A DNA stretch of 64,000 nucleotides from CAVQWH01 sp963718685 (GTDB lineage Bacteria; Patescibacteriota; Saccharimonadia; Saccharimonadales; Saccharimonadaceae), in contig OY970356.1 of assembly GCA_963718685.1 (NCBI GenBank), forward strand, positions 714,137 through 778,136, given 5' to 3'. Positions 43,730 to 52,478 of this stretch are shown here, piece after piece. Positions within the stretch are counted from its first letter, which is position 1, and every line of letters starts with the position of its first letter. The notes below the pieces were generated by a model. The model was given only the letters and a program-made list of their open reading frames with translations, searched no databases and was not told the DNA's origin. Both the position numbers and the translations under genes were made by a program.

Positions 43730-44287
43730 TTATTTTACTACTAAATTCAACGCGTCATAAGCTGTTGCAGTCTTATTTCCGTTTATAGCTACGGCGCTGA
43801 CTTTCCAGGTTCCTGAAGTTAAACCAGCGCCTTGGATAGTCCAGTTCCAGCTGACGTTGCCATTGCTGTTGGTTGTTTTGGCCGGCAGTTTTTTGGTAAC
43901 ACTGCCTTTGGTAAAGCGAATCTGGCAGGTTACACCAGCAGTGGTCAAGCAGGTAGAGGATTCTTGGTTTGGCGGCGGGTAATGGTTGCTCACGAAAGTG
44001 CCGACTGGTTTTTTGGGCTGTACGTTTGAGCTAGTGTTGGTAGACGTTGAAGAACTACCGCCTTTTTCTGCAGTTGTGTTGTTATCACTAGATTGATTGG
44101 CAGATTTCTTATCAGGCTTAGGCACATTAGTGTCAGGGTTGGAGTAAGTAGGGTGATATTTAGGTGTTTTATTTGTAGAAGAGTTATTTTGCTTGGCATA
44201 TAAATACCAACCCCCACCGGCTGCAAGTACCAAAGCTATGGCAGCGGCAATTATAATTTTACGTTTGTGGTGAGGTAATTTGAGCAT
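43730..44287 (-). CDS. Membrane-anchored protein with Ser/Thr-rich stalk and beta-sandwich end
   Basis: 185 residues. A basic N-terminus and one TM at about 11-30 (IIIAAAIALVLAAGGGWYLY) are followed by a Ser/Thr/Asn/Lys-rich stalk to about 100. The C-terminal domain has two Cys (CLTTAGVTCQIRF) and strands typical of an Ig-like or bacterial surface domain (WNWTIQGAGLTSGTWKVSAVA). Translated just before the repeat protein, so it may anchor or assist it. Precise function unknown. Confidence 0.7.
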   Translation of the reverse strand: MLKLPHHKRKIIIAAAIALVLAAGGGWYLYAKQNNSSTNKTPKYHPTYSNPDTNVPKPDKKSANQSSDNNTTAEKGGSSSTSTNTSSNVQPKKPVGTFVSNHYPPPNQESSTCLTTAGVTCQIRFTKGSVTKKLPAKTTNSNGNVSWNWTIQGAGLTSGTWKVSAVAINGNKTATAYDALNLVVK

Positions 44288-44371
44288 GTTTTTATTTTAT
44301 CGTAAACACTACTCTAATTATAGAGCCCATAACTGTTAGGTGTCAATGTTAGCAGTAAATTATTAATACTA

Positions 44372-46360
44372 TTAATTTATTCTATATAAATAGAAAGTTA
44401 GTGCAGGATACTTAATAGTGTCTCTTAATTGTAAACACTCATCATTTAGAGGGTAAACTGATAGTGCGAATTGTGCATTACTTTTGATAAATTTATTGCA
44501 CTCAAACTTAATACTAAACGCATCTTCCATAGTTAACTGTATAGGAGCTTTTTGAGTAGGACTATTGCTATAAAAAGCGTGGCCCTGTCTGTTGTAAATG
44601 TCTTTATAGGAAGGACCGGCTACTTTTTCCCAAAATTTCACATTTGGGTAAATTTGAGTTCCACTAATTGACTTTCTTCCCGCAAGAATGCCGAAGTTCT
44701 CAAATACTCCAGCATTTTTGCCTACTGTCACCCAAGAATCTTTTGGTGCTGAAACTGATTCCATTTTTTTTATAACATTGCTATGGGCTATTGCCCCTAG
44801 GCCTCTATAAAGAGGTATTACTCTGTAGCTACTTAGTAAGGTGAACACAAGAAGGAGACTGACAGCCAATATGCGCTTATTAGCTAGAAACGCAACAATA
44901 ATGCTAGTGAAAGCTCCTGCTAGTCCAAGGATAATTATCCAATTATGCAGAAAAAGAGGGTAGTGATTTCTTATATATAAACCTTCTAGCAAAAGTACGA
45001 ATAGGCACACCAAGCCATAAATAGCCGACATCAGCCACAGTTGTTTTTGTTTTATTCGAGCTTCTTTTATTTTTTTAACTATATATATAAGCTGCAAAAT
45101 ACCGAGGAAGCCAATACCTATTATTAGTCTCCCATTAGGAACTCTTTGGAGAAATAATAATTTATAGAAAGTGTCACCGTATGGCACAAATGCTCTTGCA
45201 AAAAGCAGTATGCCACAGGCTTGAATAGCCAGAAAAATCCAATCTATGCGTTTGTGAAGTTTCCATTCTCTAGCCATAAGGAAAAACCCAGGTAGCATTA
45301 GAAACGGCAAAAGTAGTATAAAGTTGGATGCTTCGCTTTGATTTATAAAAAAGTGTCCTCCTCTCAAATCACTTTGAAGAGCTGGCATTACAAAAGCATC
45401 AAATATTTTTAAATGAGGCAAGCCTCCGCTAGGGGATATTCTATGACCTGGGTATAGACTATGGCCCAAAGCTTCAATTGGCGTCGAGTGGGTTAAGGCA
45501 AAAACTCCTCCGATAGCCCCTACGGTCACTAAACTTACGACGACTATGCTAAGTCTGGGCCACAGTTTTGCCCATTTTATACCTTGCCCAAACTTTTTGT
45601 GAGCTACGTAACCAAGGCCAAAAAACAACATCACAACAGCTATTGATATTTGGAATGGCGGATAGAATAGTAAGCCAAAACACGCAATCAAGAAAGTTAA
45701 AATAGCTCCATAAATTATATCTGTCGTTAGTTGTTTTTTAACAAACTTAATCTTCTCCTTTTCCATTATTCTCATGCACAGCGTAAGTATCAAGAAGCCA
45801 TAGCCTAGAACCAAAAAAGTGGTACTTTGATACCACCACATTACAAAAGGAGATAAGCCCACACTTATACTTAGAAGGATTGCGAATAACTTAGCATTTT
45901 TAAGTACTCGCAGAGTAAAGAAGTAACAGCTTACTATCAACACAAACATTATCAACCACCACCTAAACGCAAACGCATACTCTAGAGGAGCTACAAAAAA
46001 TCCCCAGTTTTGGGGTTTAAAAGCAGCTGACCAGTCTCTACTTGGGGCAGTAAATTGCAAAGATACATCCTGGCCACCTGTCATATCAGTATTAACTCTA
46101 GAGAAATTGTTTTTAGATTGAGATACTAATACCTGATCTCTAACTAGCCATTCATCTGACCTAATTGCTCTAGGGTGACCGTAAATTAAGTTGGGATCGT
46201 GAGTTGTATCGCCGTACATAATTTTATGGTAAATACCTGCTGAAGTTCCGCTAATTTTTAAGCCAGTTAGCACCATCATTATTACAAAAAGAATAATAGG
46301 AAAAGCCCAAACAGAAGTCTTAAGCCACTCCCCAGCCATCTTAATGTAATCCTTAAGCAT
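44372..46360 (-). CDS. Large polytopic membrane protein, GT-C-like
   Basis: 662 residues with roughly twelve TM helices. The first extracytoplasmic loop carries GHPRAIRSDEWLVRDQVLVSQ, an acidic-residue motif reminiscent of membrane glycosyltransferases acting on lipid-linked sugars. A later loop includes PGHRISPSGGLPHLK. The C-terminal 130 residues are soluble and outside. The enzyme class is inferred from topology only. The start at 46360 is fixed by a TTGCCC-17-TATAAT promoter ending 7 nt before the ATG. Confidence 0.65.
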   Translation of the reverse strand: MLKDYIKMAGEWLKTSVWAFPIILFVIMMVLTGLKISGTSAGIYHKIMYGDTTHDPNLIYGHPRAIRSDEWLVRDQVLVSQSKNNFSRVNTDMTGGQDVSLQFTAPSRDWSAAFKPQNWGFFVAPLEYAFAFRWWLIMFVLIVSCYFFTLRVLKNAKLFAILLSISVGLSPFVMWWYQSTTFLVLGYGFLILTLCMRIMEKEKIKFVKKQLTTDIIYGAILTFLIACFGLLFYPPFQISIAVVMLFFGLGYVAHKKFGQGIKWAKLWPRLSIVVVSLVTVGAIGGVFALTHSTPIEALGHSLYPGHRISPSGGLPHLKIFDAFVMPALQSDLRGGHFFINQSEASNFILLLPFLMLPGFFLMAREWKLHKRIDWIFLAIQACGILLFARAFVPYGDTFYKLLFLQRVPNGRLIIGIGFLGILQLIYIVKKIKEARIKQKQLWLMSAIYGLVCLFVLLLEGLYIRNHYPLFLHNWIIILGLAGAFTSIIVAFLANKRILAVSLLLVFTLLSSYRVIPLYRGLGAIAHSNVIKKMESVSAPKDSWVTVGKNAGVFENFGILAGRKSISGTQIYPNVKFWEKVAGPSYKDIYNRQGHAFYSNSPTQKAPIQLTMEDAFSIKFECNKFIKSNAQFALSVYPLNDECLQLRDTIKYPALTFYLYRIN

Positions 46361-46367
46361 GCATCAA

Positions 46368-46396
46368 ATTATAAAGGTAGCATTAACTACGGGCAA
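46368..46396 (-). promoter_or_regulatory. Promoter of the large GT-C-like gene (leaderless)
   Basis: On the minus strand TTGCCC (46391-46396), 17-bp spacer, perfect TATAAT (46368-46373), then 7 nt to the ATG. Confidence 0.75.
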
Positions 46397-46456
46397 GCTA
46401 ATTAGCATAATTGTTGAAAGATGTTAAGATAGACCCATAGAGTGCGAGGAGGGTAA

Positions 46457-47113
46457 ATGACATCAAAAAGCCAAGCTGCGAGTATGAAGCTTAAAGCTAC
46501 GCCGGAAAAAGAAGATTTTCGGGGTAAGTATGAAAGTGGCAAAATAGGCGACAAACTTTTAGACGGCTATTTTAAGGCTGTTAAAAAGCTGACTCACGCG
46601 GCTGAAATAGCAGAAGAAAAAGCCAAAGCCATTGAAGTTGGTTGCGGCGAAGGCCTTTCTACGAGGCGGATAAACTCCTTCTTGCCCGGGCACATAGAGC
46701 TGGAAGCTTCGGAATTCGTGGAGCACCAGATCCCTCACGCTAAAAAGAATAACCCTGGCCTGACGGTTACTGCCGAGAGCGTTTACGATTTGAAACATCA
46801 TGACGATAAGTTCCACCTAGTATATTTGCTGGAAGTTCTAGAGCACCTGGATTATCCGGAACGAGCTTTAGAAGAAATTAAAAGAGTTTTGAAGCCGGGT
46901 GGCCATTTGATAGTTGGCGTACCGCGCGAACCGCTGTGGCGGACGCTGAATGTTTCGCGAGGTAAATACTTGAAAGATTTGGGCAATACTCCAGGCCACT
47001 TGAACCATTGGTCTAGCAAAGAACTGGTTAAATTTCTTGAAAAACACTTTGGCTCGGTGGTTGCCAAAGAATCGCCTTTGCCGTGGACTTTGGCCTTAGC
47101 AAAAAGCGAATAG
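46457..47113 (+). CDS. Class I SAM-dependent methyltransferase
   Basis: 218 residues. Motif I AIEVGCGEGLSTRRI, motif II-like LEASEFVEHQI, then LVYLLEVLEHLDYPERALEE and VLKPGGHLIVGVPRE, the standard Methyltransf_11 pattern. Substrate unknown; location between glycan genes suggests a sugar or lipid carrier modification. GAGGAGGG upstream is a good ribosome binding site. Converges with the nucleotide-sugar dehydrogenase with no gap. Confidence 0.85.
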   Translation: MTSKSQAASMKLKATPEKEDFRGKYESGKIGDKLLDGYFKAVKKLTHAAEIAEEKAKAIEVGCGEGLSTRRINSFLPGHIELEASEFVEHQIPHAKKNNPGLTVTAESVYDLKHHDDKFHLVYLLEVLEHLDYPERALEEIKRVLKPGGHLIVGVPREPLWRTLNVSRGKYLKDLGNTPGHLNHWSSKELVKFLEKHFGSVVAKESPLPWTLALAKSE

Positions 47114-48400
47114 TTAGATTCCGATTCCTATGTAAGCAATGCCGTGCTTGGCTAGCTTGTCTTTATGCTCGCCCAGAGCGTTTCGGCCGTCTAAGAAAAC
47201 TTCTACGCTGCCCGAGGTGAGGCCAGGCAGTTTTTCAGCGAATTCTTTATGGGCGGTTACTAATATGATGGCTTGCTTGCCTTCGATTGCTTCTTCCAGG
47301 CTTTTGGCCGTGGATTTTTCTGGCATGTATGGGTCGTAAGTGTCGACTTTAGCTCCACGCTTTTTAAGCTGGCTGATTACAGTGTAGGCCGGGCTTTCGC
47401 GGTCATCGCCGACGTTAGACTTGTAAGACAGGCCAAGCACGGCTACGCGGCTGCCTTTTAGCGGCTTGCCGGTTTTACCTATCAAAGTTTGTTCTAGCAG
47501 GTCGATGGCATAAATTGGCATGGATTCGTTGATGTTACGCGCCAGTGAGATAAATTTGTGTTCAAAACCGTTGCTGCGGGCGTATTCGATTAAATAGTAT
47601 GGGTCAACCGGAATGCAATGCCCACCGACGCCAATGCCCGGATAGTGGGCCATGAAAGCAAAAGGCTTGGTGGCTGCGCCGTCTATGACGTTGGTGACGT
47701 TGATGCCGAGCTTTTCAAAAGACATGGCCAGCTCGTTTACGAAAGCGATGTTGATGTCGCGGAAAGAGTTTTCAACGATCTTTACGGCTTCGGCCTCTTT
47801 TAGGCTGCCCATCTTCTTAATCTCGGCATCGATTAACCGGCTGTAAAAACCGTGGGCTAGTTCTAGGGCTTTTTCGCTGTCGCCGCCTAGCACGCGGTTG
47901 ATGTTGCCAACGTGCCATTTTGGATCGCCCGGGTTGATGCGCTCAGGGCAGTGGGCGACATATAAAGTTTTGCCCACTGTATGGTCTGTGTCGGCCTCAA
48001 TCAAAGGAATCAGCACTTCGTCGCATACGCCAGGATTGATGGTAGATTCTACTATTAGCAAACTGCCGGGGCGAAGGTTTTTAGCGGCGCTGGTGGCTGC
48101 GCCTTTGACGGCCGCAAGGTTTGGGTTTTTCTTTTCATCTACCGGTGTCGGTACGCAAATAATAGCCGCGTCGACGTCTTTTAGCAGACTGAAATCGTCG
48201 CTGAAGTTTATATTAGTGGTTTTTAGCCTTTGGTTAGCATCGGCATCGTCAATAATCGGCTGCTTGCTTTGCAGGCTTTTTAGTTTGGATTTGTCCAAAT
48301 CCAGGCCGATGACATTGAAGCCTTTTTCTTCGGCCAGCAAAGCTAAAGGAAGGCCTACGTAGCCTAGACCGATGACGGCAATATTTTTAATTGACTCCAT
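47114..48400 (-). CDS. Nucleotide-sugar 6-dehydrogenase (UDP-ManNAc/UDP-Glc type)
   Basis: 428 residues. N-terminal NAD site IAVIGLGYVGLPLALLAEEKG, then ICVPTPVDEKKNPN and VESTINPGVCDE. The catalytic Cys is in GIGVGGHCIPVDPYYL, with C-terminal AVLGLSYKSNVGDDRESP. Oxidises the C6 of a UDP-hexose in two NAD-dependent steps. The GHCIPVDPYYL form is commoner in WecC-type enzymes, but no WecB epimerase is in the window, so the exact substrate is open. TATAAT lies 8 nt before the ATG, another near-leaderless start. Confidence 0.93.
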   Translation of the reverse strand: MESIKNIAVIGLGYVGLPLALLAEEKGFNVIGLDLDKSKLKSLQSKQPIIDDADANQRLKTTNINFSDDFSLLKDVDAAIICVPTPVDEKKNPNLAAVKGAATSAAKNLRPGSLLIVESTINPGVCDEVLIPLIEADTDHTVGKTLYVAHCPERINPGDPKWHVGNINRVLGGDSEKALELAHGFYSRLIDAEIKKMGSLKEAEAVKIVENSFRDINIAFVNELAMSFEKLGINVTNVIDGAATKPFAFMAHYPGIGVGGHCIPVDPYYLIEYARSNGFEHKFISLARNINESMPIYAIDLLEQTLIGKTGKPLKGSRVAVLGLSYKSNVGDDRESPAYTVISQLKKRGAKVDTYDPYMPEKSTAKSLEEAIEGKQAIILVTAHKEFAEKLPGLTSGSVEVFLDGRNALGEHKDKLAKHGIAYIGIGI

Positions 48401-48468
48401 TAAACTAGATTATAAACTATTTTGGCCATATAATAGAGCTGAGTTTAAGAAAGCGAGCAATCAATTAA

Positions 48469-49443
48469 ATGAAACTAGTTATTTTTTCTATCTGCAAAAA
48501 TGAAGCGGAAACTATCGGTGAGCTTATTAAACGTATGCCTAAGAAGATAAAGGGCATTGATAAGATCGAAACACTTGTCATTAGCGATGGCAGTACAGAT
48601 GATACTGTAAAAGTTGCTAAAAAAGCCGGCGCAACTCGGGTGATAGAAGGGTTCAAGCAAAAACGCTTGGCTTTTCGCTTTTCGCAGGCTACGGAGCTGG
48701 CGCTGGAAATGGGCGCGGACGTAGCGGTGAATATTGACGGTGATTTGCAGTTTTCTCCCGAAGATATACCTAAGCTAATTGAGCCGATTATGAAAGACGG
48801 CTATGACTTTGTGGCGGCAAACCGCTTTGCCGATGCCAAGACCGGCGAAAATCGCATGCCGTCAAACATGCCAACCGGTAAATACTGGGCCAACCGCCTG
48901 GGCGCTTGGATTGTCAGCAATCTTTCGGGCGAAAAGTTTTATGACGTAACTTGTGGTTTTCGGGCCTATACCCGCAAGGCTTTGTTTGCACTTAATATTA
49001 ACAGCAACTACACCTACACGCAGGAAAGTTTCCAGGTATTGGCGCTTAAAAAGCTCAATATCGCCTCGATACCGATTGAGGTTAAGTATTTTGAAGGCCG
49101 TCAGTCGCGGGTAGTGCGCAGTTTTTGGCAGTTTTTGTTTGGCAGTGCGCTTAATATTTTGCGAGCTTTTCGCGATTATGCACCGCTCAGGTTTTTTGGC
49201 CTGCTTGGCGTAGTTACTTTTGCGCCTGGTTTAGTTCTAGGAATTATCGTTTTAATCCACTGGGCGACCACCGGCGGAATCAGCCCGTATAAAGCCTACG
49301 GCTTCTTGGGCATCTACCTGATTTCTGTCGGCATACTTTTTTGGATGCTTGGGCTGGTAGCCGATATGTTTGATAGAATGCTAAATAACCAAGAAAAGAT
49401 TCTGGAAAAACAGAAACGAATCATTTATGACAAAGAAGATTAA
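48469..49443 (+). CDS. Family 2 glycosyltransferase, dolichyl-phosphate-mannose-synthase-like, with C-terminal TM helices
   Basis: 324 residues. Catalytic domain: IFSICKNEAETIGELIKRMP, VISDGSTDDTV, the DxD NIDGDLQFSPEDIP and YDVTCGFRAYTRKAL. Two TM segments follow near 240-262 and 275-300. This type transfers a sugar from a nucleotide to polyprenyl phosphate, producing the donor for GT-C enzymes, of which two candidates lie nearby. It overlaps the next gene by 17 bp. Confidence 0.9.
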   Translation: MKLVIFSICKNEAETIGELIKRMPKKIKGIDKIETLVISDGSTDDTVKVAKKAGATRVIEGFKQKRLAFRFSQATELALEMGADVAVNIDGDLQFSPEDIPKLIEPIMKDGYDFVAANRFADAKTGENRMPSNMPTGKYWANRLGAWIVSNLSGEKFYDVTCGFRAYTRKALFALNINSNYTYTQESFQVLALKKLNIASIPIEVKYFEGRQSRVVRSFWQFLFGSALNILRAFRDYAPLRFFGLLGVVTFAPGLVLGIIVLIHWATTGGISPYKAYGFLGIYLISVGILFWMLGLVADMFDRMLNNQEKILEKQKRIIYDKED

Positions 49444-50524
49444 GGTTTGTTACGTTCTTTGTTATAAAGACCCAAACTACACCCGAACCAATTCGCTGAT
49501 CAACGCTTTAAAAAAGATAGACAACGTTGAGCTAACTGTAATAAAAAATAAGAACAAAGGCGTGTTGCGCTACTTTGAAGTGCCGCCCAAACTTTTGCTA
49601 ACTAGGCTTCGGGTTAAACCGGATGTTTTTGTGGTCGGCTTTCGGGCGCATGAGATATTTTGGGCTTTTTACCCTTCAATGATTGGCAAGAAGATAGTTT
49701 TTGACGAATTTATCGATCATCACGAATGGATTTTAGAGGAGCATCATAAATTTGGAATGTTCGGCGGAGTTTTAGTAGATATCCTGGATGCATATATGCG
49801 TGTGGTTATGTTTTTAAGCAAATATGTTTTGACCGATACGGAGGCTCATGCGAAGCTTTGTGTTAAAAATTATAAGGTACCTGAGGGTAAAGTTAAGGAT
49901 ATACCGGTTGGTGCGGATGAGGGTTTGTTTTATCCACGTAAAAAACCACTAAGCAAAAAGTTTAACGTTTTATTTTATGGCAGCATGCTGCCGCTTCATG
50001 GCACGGATTACATATTAGAGTCCCTAGAGATTCTTGCTAAACGCGACTCGTTAGGAGACTTGCAAATAACGTTTGTTGGCGGCAAAGGTGAAAAGAGTTT
50101 TGTAGATAAGTTAGAGAGTCTTAAAAAACGAACCAAACTTTCTAGCCGCATAAACTATATACCGTGGGTGGAATACGAGAAACTGCCTGCGCTCATCAAT
50201 ACCCAGCAGCTTTGCCTGGGTGGGCCATTTGGCAACACAGAGCAAGCCAAAAAGGTTATTACCGGTAAAACCTACCAGCTTTTAGCTATGGCTATGCCGG
50301 TGGTTGTAGGGCGGATAAATACGATGACCGGTTTTAAAAATAAAAAGAATTGCTTGATTGTAGACCAAGCCTCAGGCGCGGCTTTGGCTGATACGCTTGA
50401 GTGGGCTATGAAAAATAAAAACCAACTTAGCAGCATTGGAAGCGCTGGAAGAAAACTATATGAGAAGCAATTTTCTTCTGTGGTAATTAGTAAAAAGCTC
50501 AAAGCCTTAGAAGGCTTGCGGTAA
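49427..50524 (+). CDS. Family 4-like glycosyltransferase
   Basis: 365 residues, GT-B type: an N-terminal half with KVCYVLCYKDPNYTRTNSLINA, then FNVLFYGSMLPLHGTDYILES at the domain boundary. The C-terminal donor-site region is less canonical (CLGGPFGNTEQAKKVITGKTYQLLAMAMPVVVG) but retains the Glu. The start is within the end of the upstream GT2 gene, indicating coupled translation. Acceptor and donor sugar unknown. Confidence 0.85.
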   Translation: MTKKIKVCYVLCYKDPNYTRTNSLINALKKIDNVELTVIKNKNKGVLRYFEVPPKLLLTRLRVKPDVFVVGFRAHEIFWAFYPSMIGKKIVFDEFIDHHEWILEEHHKFGMFGGVLVDILDAYMRVVMFLSKYVLTDTEAHAKLCVKNYKVPEGKVKDIPVGADEGLFYPRKKPLSKKFNVLFYGSMLPLHGTDYILESLEILAKRDSLGDLQITFVGGKGEKSFVDKLESLKKRTKLSSRINYIPWVEYEKLPALINTQQLCLGGPFGNTEQAKKVITGKTYQLLAMAMPVVVGRINTMTGFKNKKNCLIVDQASGAALADTLEWAMKNKNQLSSIGSAGRKLYEKQFSSVVISKKLKALEGLR

Positions 50525-50525
50525 C

Positions 50526-51389
50526 TTACCAGTCTTTTTCTTTGCCGTAGCCGTAGGTTTTCATGAGCGGACCGCAGATTTTTTTAATTTGCTGCCGAGT
50601 CGGCTCAGGCCAATCTTGCCAAGCTTTGATTTGGCGATGTTTGGATTTATTTCGAGGGACTTTAGAGTTTTTAAATTCGTTTAAAGCGTTTTTTGGCGCG
50701 CCGATGATTTTAAGCAAGTCGCCAAGCTTTTCTCGGTCGCCAACAAAGACTTCTTCAAACTTAAACATGTAGTAGTTTTTGTTAGACTTGCCGTAATCTC
50801 GCAAAGTCTGGTTGGTGATTTGCCAATGCTCGGCTGCCCTGAAAGCCGGCTCTAGCTGGCTCTGCTTGTGGCCTTTGGGGGTATAAACCCAAAATGGTAC
50901 GTATTTGTTAAAGAAAGATTTCAGCCCGACGGTATTGCCGTGGTTGATCGATGAAGTGGTGTAAGTGCGCGGGTCGCGAACTACGTGGATGATTATCGGG
51001 TCGTCAAACAGTTCTTTGAGCACGTCGACAAAGCCGACTATAAAAGGGTTTGACTCTATATAAATCGGAGCGTGCACGTGGTTTAGTAATTTTTGGCGTT
51101 TTTTAGAAAATGCAGCTGCCATATAGTTTGGCGAAACCCGGCCTTCTAAGCAGGCCATCGACCACATGCGCAAAATGCGTGATGGCTTTGGCTCATGAAC
51201 TGCGGTGATGTTGCCGTATTGGTGCAAAAAATCGGCCAAGAAAGTCGTGCCGGTTCGGCCGGTGGAAAGAATAAAAATCGGCTTCAGGCCAGGCTTTTGC
51301 AGCTTTTTATACCTGAGCGAAAAAAGCGGGGTAATGATTTTTAATAGCCAAGGAGCACGGCTGCCTGACGACTTTTTGGTAGATTGCAT
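50526..51389 (-). CDS. PAPS-dependent sulfotransferase
   Basis: 287 residues. The 5'-phosphosulfate-binding loop FILSTGRTGTTFLADFL is near residues 39-55, followed by TAVHEPKPSR. The 3'-phosphate-binding region is IIHVVRDPRTYTTSSINHGN, and KFEEVFVGDREKLGDLL follows. It transfers sulfate from PAPS to a hydroxyl, here probably of a glycan or glycolipid. A longer frame begins at a TTG, but ATG at 51389 sits 7 nt after TAATAT with a TGC extension, matching other leaderless genes. PAPS can be made by the synthase encoded 1.1 kb away. Confidence 0.88.
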   Translation of the reverse strand: MQSTKKSSGSRAPWLLKIITPLFSLRYKKLQKPGLKPIFILSTGRTGTTFLADFLHQYGNITAVHEPKPSRILRMWSMACLEGRVSPNYMAAAFSKKRQKLLNHVHAPIYIESNPFIVGFVDVLKELFDDPIIIHVVRDPRTYTTSSINHGNTVGLKSFFNKYVPFWVYTPKGHKQSQLEPAFRAAEHWQITNQTLRDYGKSNKNYYMFKFEEVFVGDREKLGDLLKIIGAPKNALNEFKNSKVPRNKSKHRQIKAWQDWPEPTRQQIKKICGPLMKTYGYGKEKDW

Positions 51390-51460
51390 TAAATCTATAT
51401 TAGCAAATAACTGTTTAATTGGCATATAAATTCCTGGCAACTGTGAGATAATAGAGCTTA

Positions 51461-52414
51461 GTGAAAAAACATCTGTCTAAAATAATTACCGGTCTATTCT
51501 TGGTTGCCTTTTTGGTTTATGGCTTTAAAAACCAGAATATATTTTCAGCGTTAGGCCAAGTTTCTTTGATTAGCCTTATTTTTATTGCTATCGCCAGGTT
51601 GATGGTGTTTGTGTCTAACGGTCTGTTTACCAAGTGGACCGCTGAAGTCTTTACCAAAAAGATGTCAGTGGGCGAAAGCCTTTATCTTATAATCCTTTCG
51701 GCGGCCGGTAACTTTTTCGGGCCTTTACTGGGCGGCGCCAGTATCCGCGCCGTTTATTTAAAGAAAGTCCATAATTTGTCTTATGGCAAATTTACTTCTA
51801 CGTTGATGGGCTATTACCTAATTCTTTTTATAGTGAACATAACTGCAGCTTTGGTGGCGCTGGCGCTTTTGCCCAAAAGTCATCAGACCAACCAGCTGCT
51901 GGTGATATTTGGCATTTGGCTAGCAGTTTTAGTTGTAATGCTATTCATTAAACTGCCCAACAAAAAAAGGTTGGAATGGTTTAGTAATAAGAAATACTTA
52001 AAAACCGTAGTTAAGATTTTTTATGACATTGAAGAAGGCTGGCATACGATTTTAAAGAGTAAAAAGCTGCTGGCCCGAATGGTTTTCTTGGCACTGGTTA
52101 GTTACGGCGTGCAGTTCTTCATTGCGTTCCTAGAGTTTCAGGCGATTGGTGTTAGTGTCAGCCCGGCGGCACTTGGGCTTTATACCACGATTGTAGCTAT
52201 TTCGCTGCTGATTAGTGTAACACCGGGAGCGATTGGCATACGCGAAACTTTGCTTATTATCGTGGGCACGACTTTGCTTGTTTCAACCGACCAGATTTTG
52301 CAGGTGGCGGTTATAGACCGAGGCGTAACTTTCCTGCTTTTAATTTTGCTATTTTTACTCACCAGAAGTTCGCGAGTAAAAAGATTATTTACCAAAGAAG
52401 AATTGCCGGTTTAA
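51461..52414 (+). CDS. Lysylphosphatidylglycerol-synthase-TM/UPF0104 family membrane protein
   Basis: 317 residues with about eight TM helices. Family features: the first-TM pattern ISLIFIAIARLMVFVSNGLF, AAGNFFGPLLGGASIRAVYL, and near the C-terminus TIVAISLLISVTPGAIGIRETLLII. Members act as glycolipid flippases/transport helpers or as the membrane domain of aminoacyl-lipid synthases; no synthase domain is present here. The start is GTG, 8 nt after GATAAT, facing the sulfotransferase promoter. It lies between the sulfotransferase and PAPS synthase genes. Confidence 0.82.
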   Translation: MKKHLSKIITGLFLVAFLVYGFKNQNIFSALGQVSLISLIFIAIARLMVFVSNGLFTKWTAEVFTKKMSVGESLYLIILSAAGNFFGPLLGGASIRAVYLKKVHNLSYGKFTSTLMGYYLILFIVNITAALVALALLPKSHQTNQLLVIFGIWLAVLVVMLFIKLPNKKRLEWFSNKKYLKTVVKIFYDIEEGWHTILKSKKLLARMVFLALVSYGVQFFIAFLEFQAIGVSVSPAALGLYTTIVAISLLISVTPGAIGIRETLLIIVGTTLLVSTDQILQVAVIDRGVTFLLLILLFLLTRSSRVKRLFTKEELPV

Positions 52415-52478
52415 TCTGTTTTGAGGCAGATATTTTTGCGACGGCATGATATATTTTAAGTAAGCCCGAAGGAGGAAA

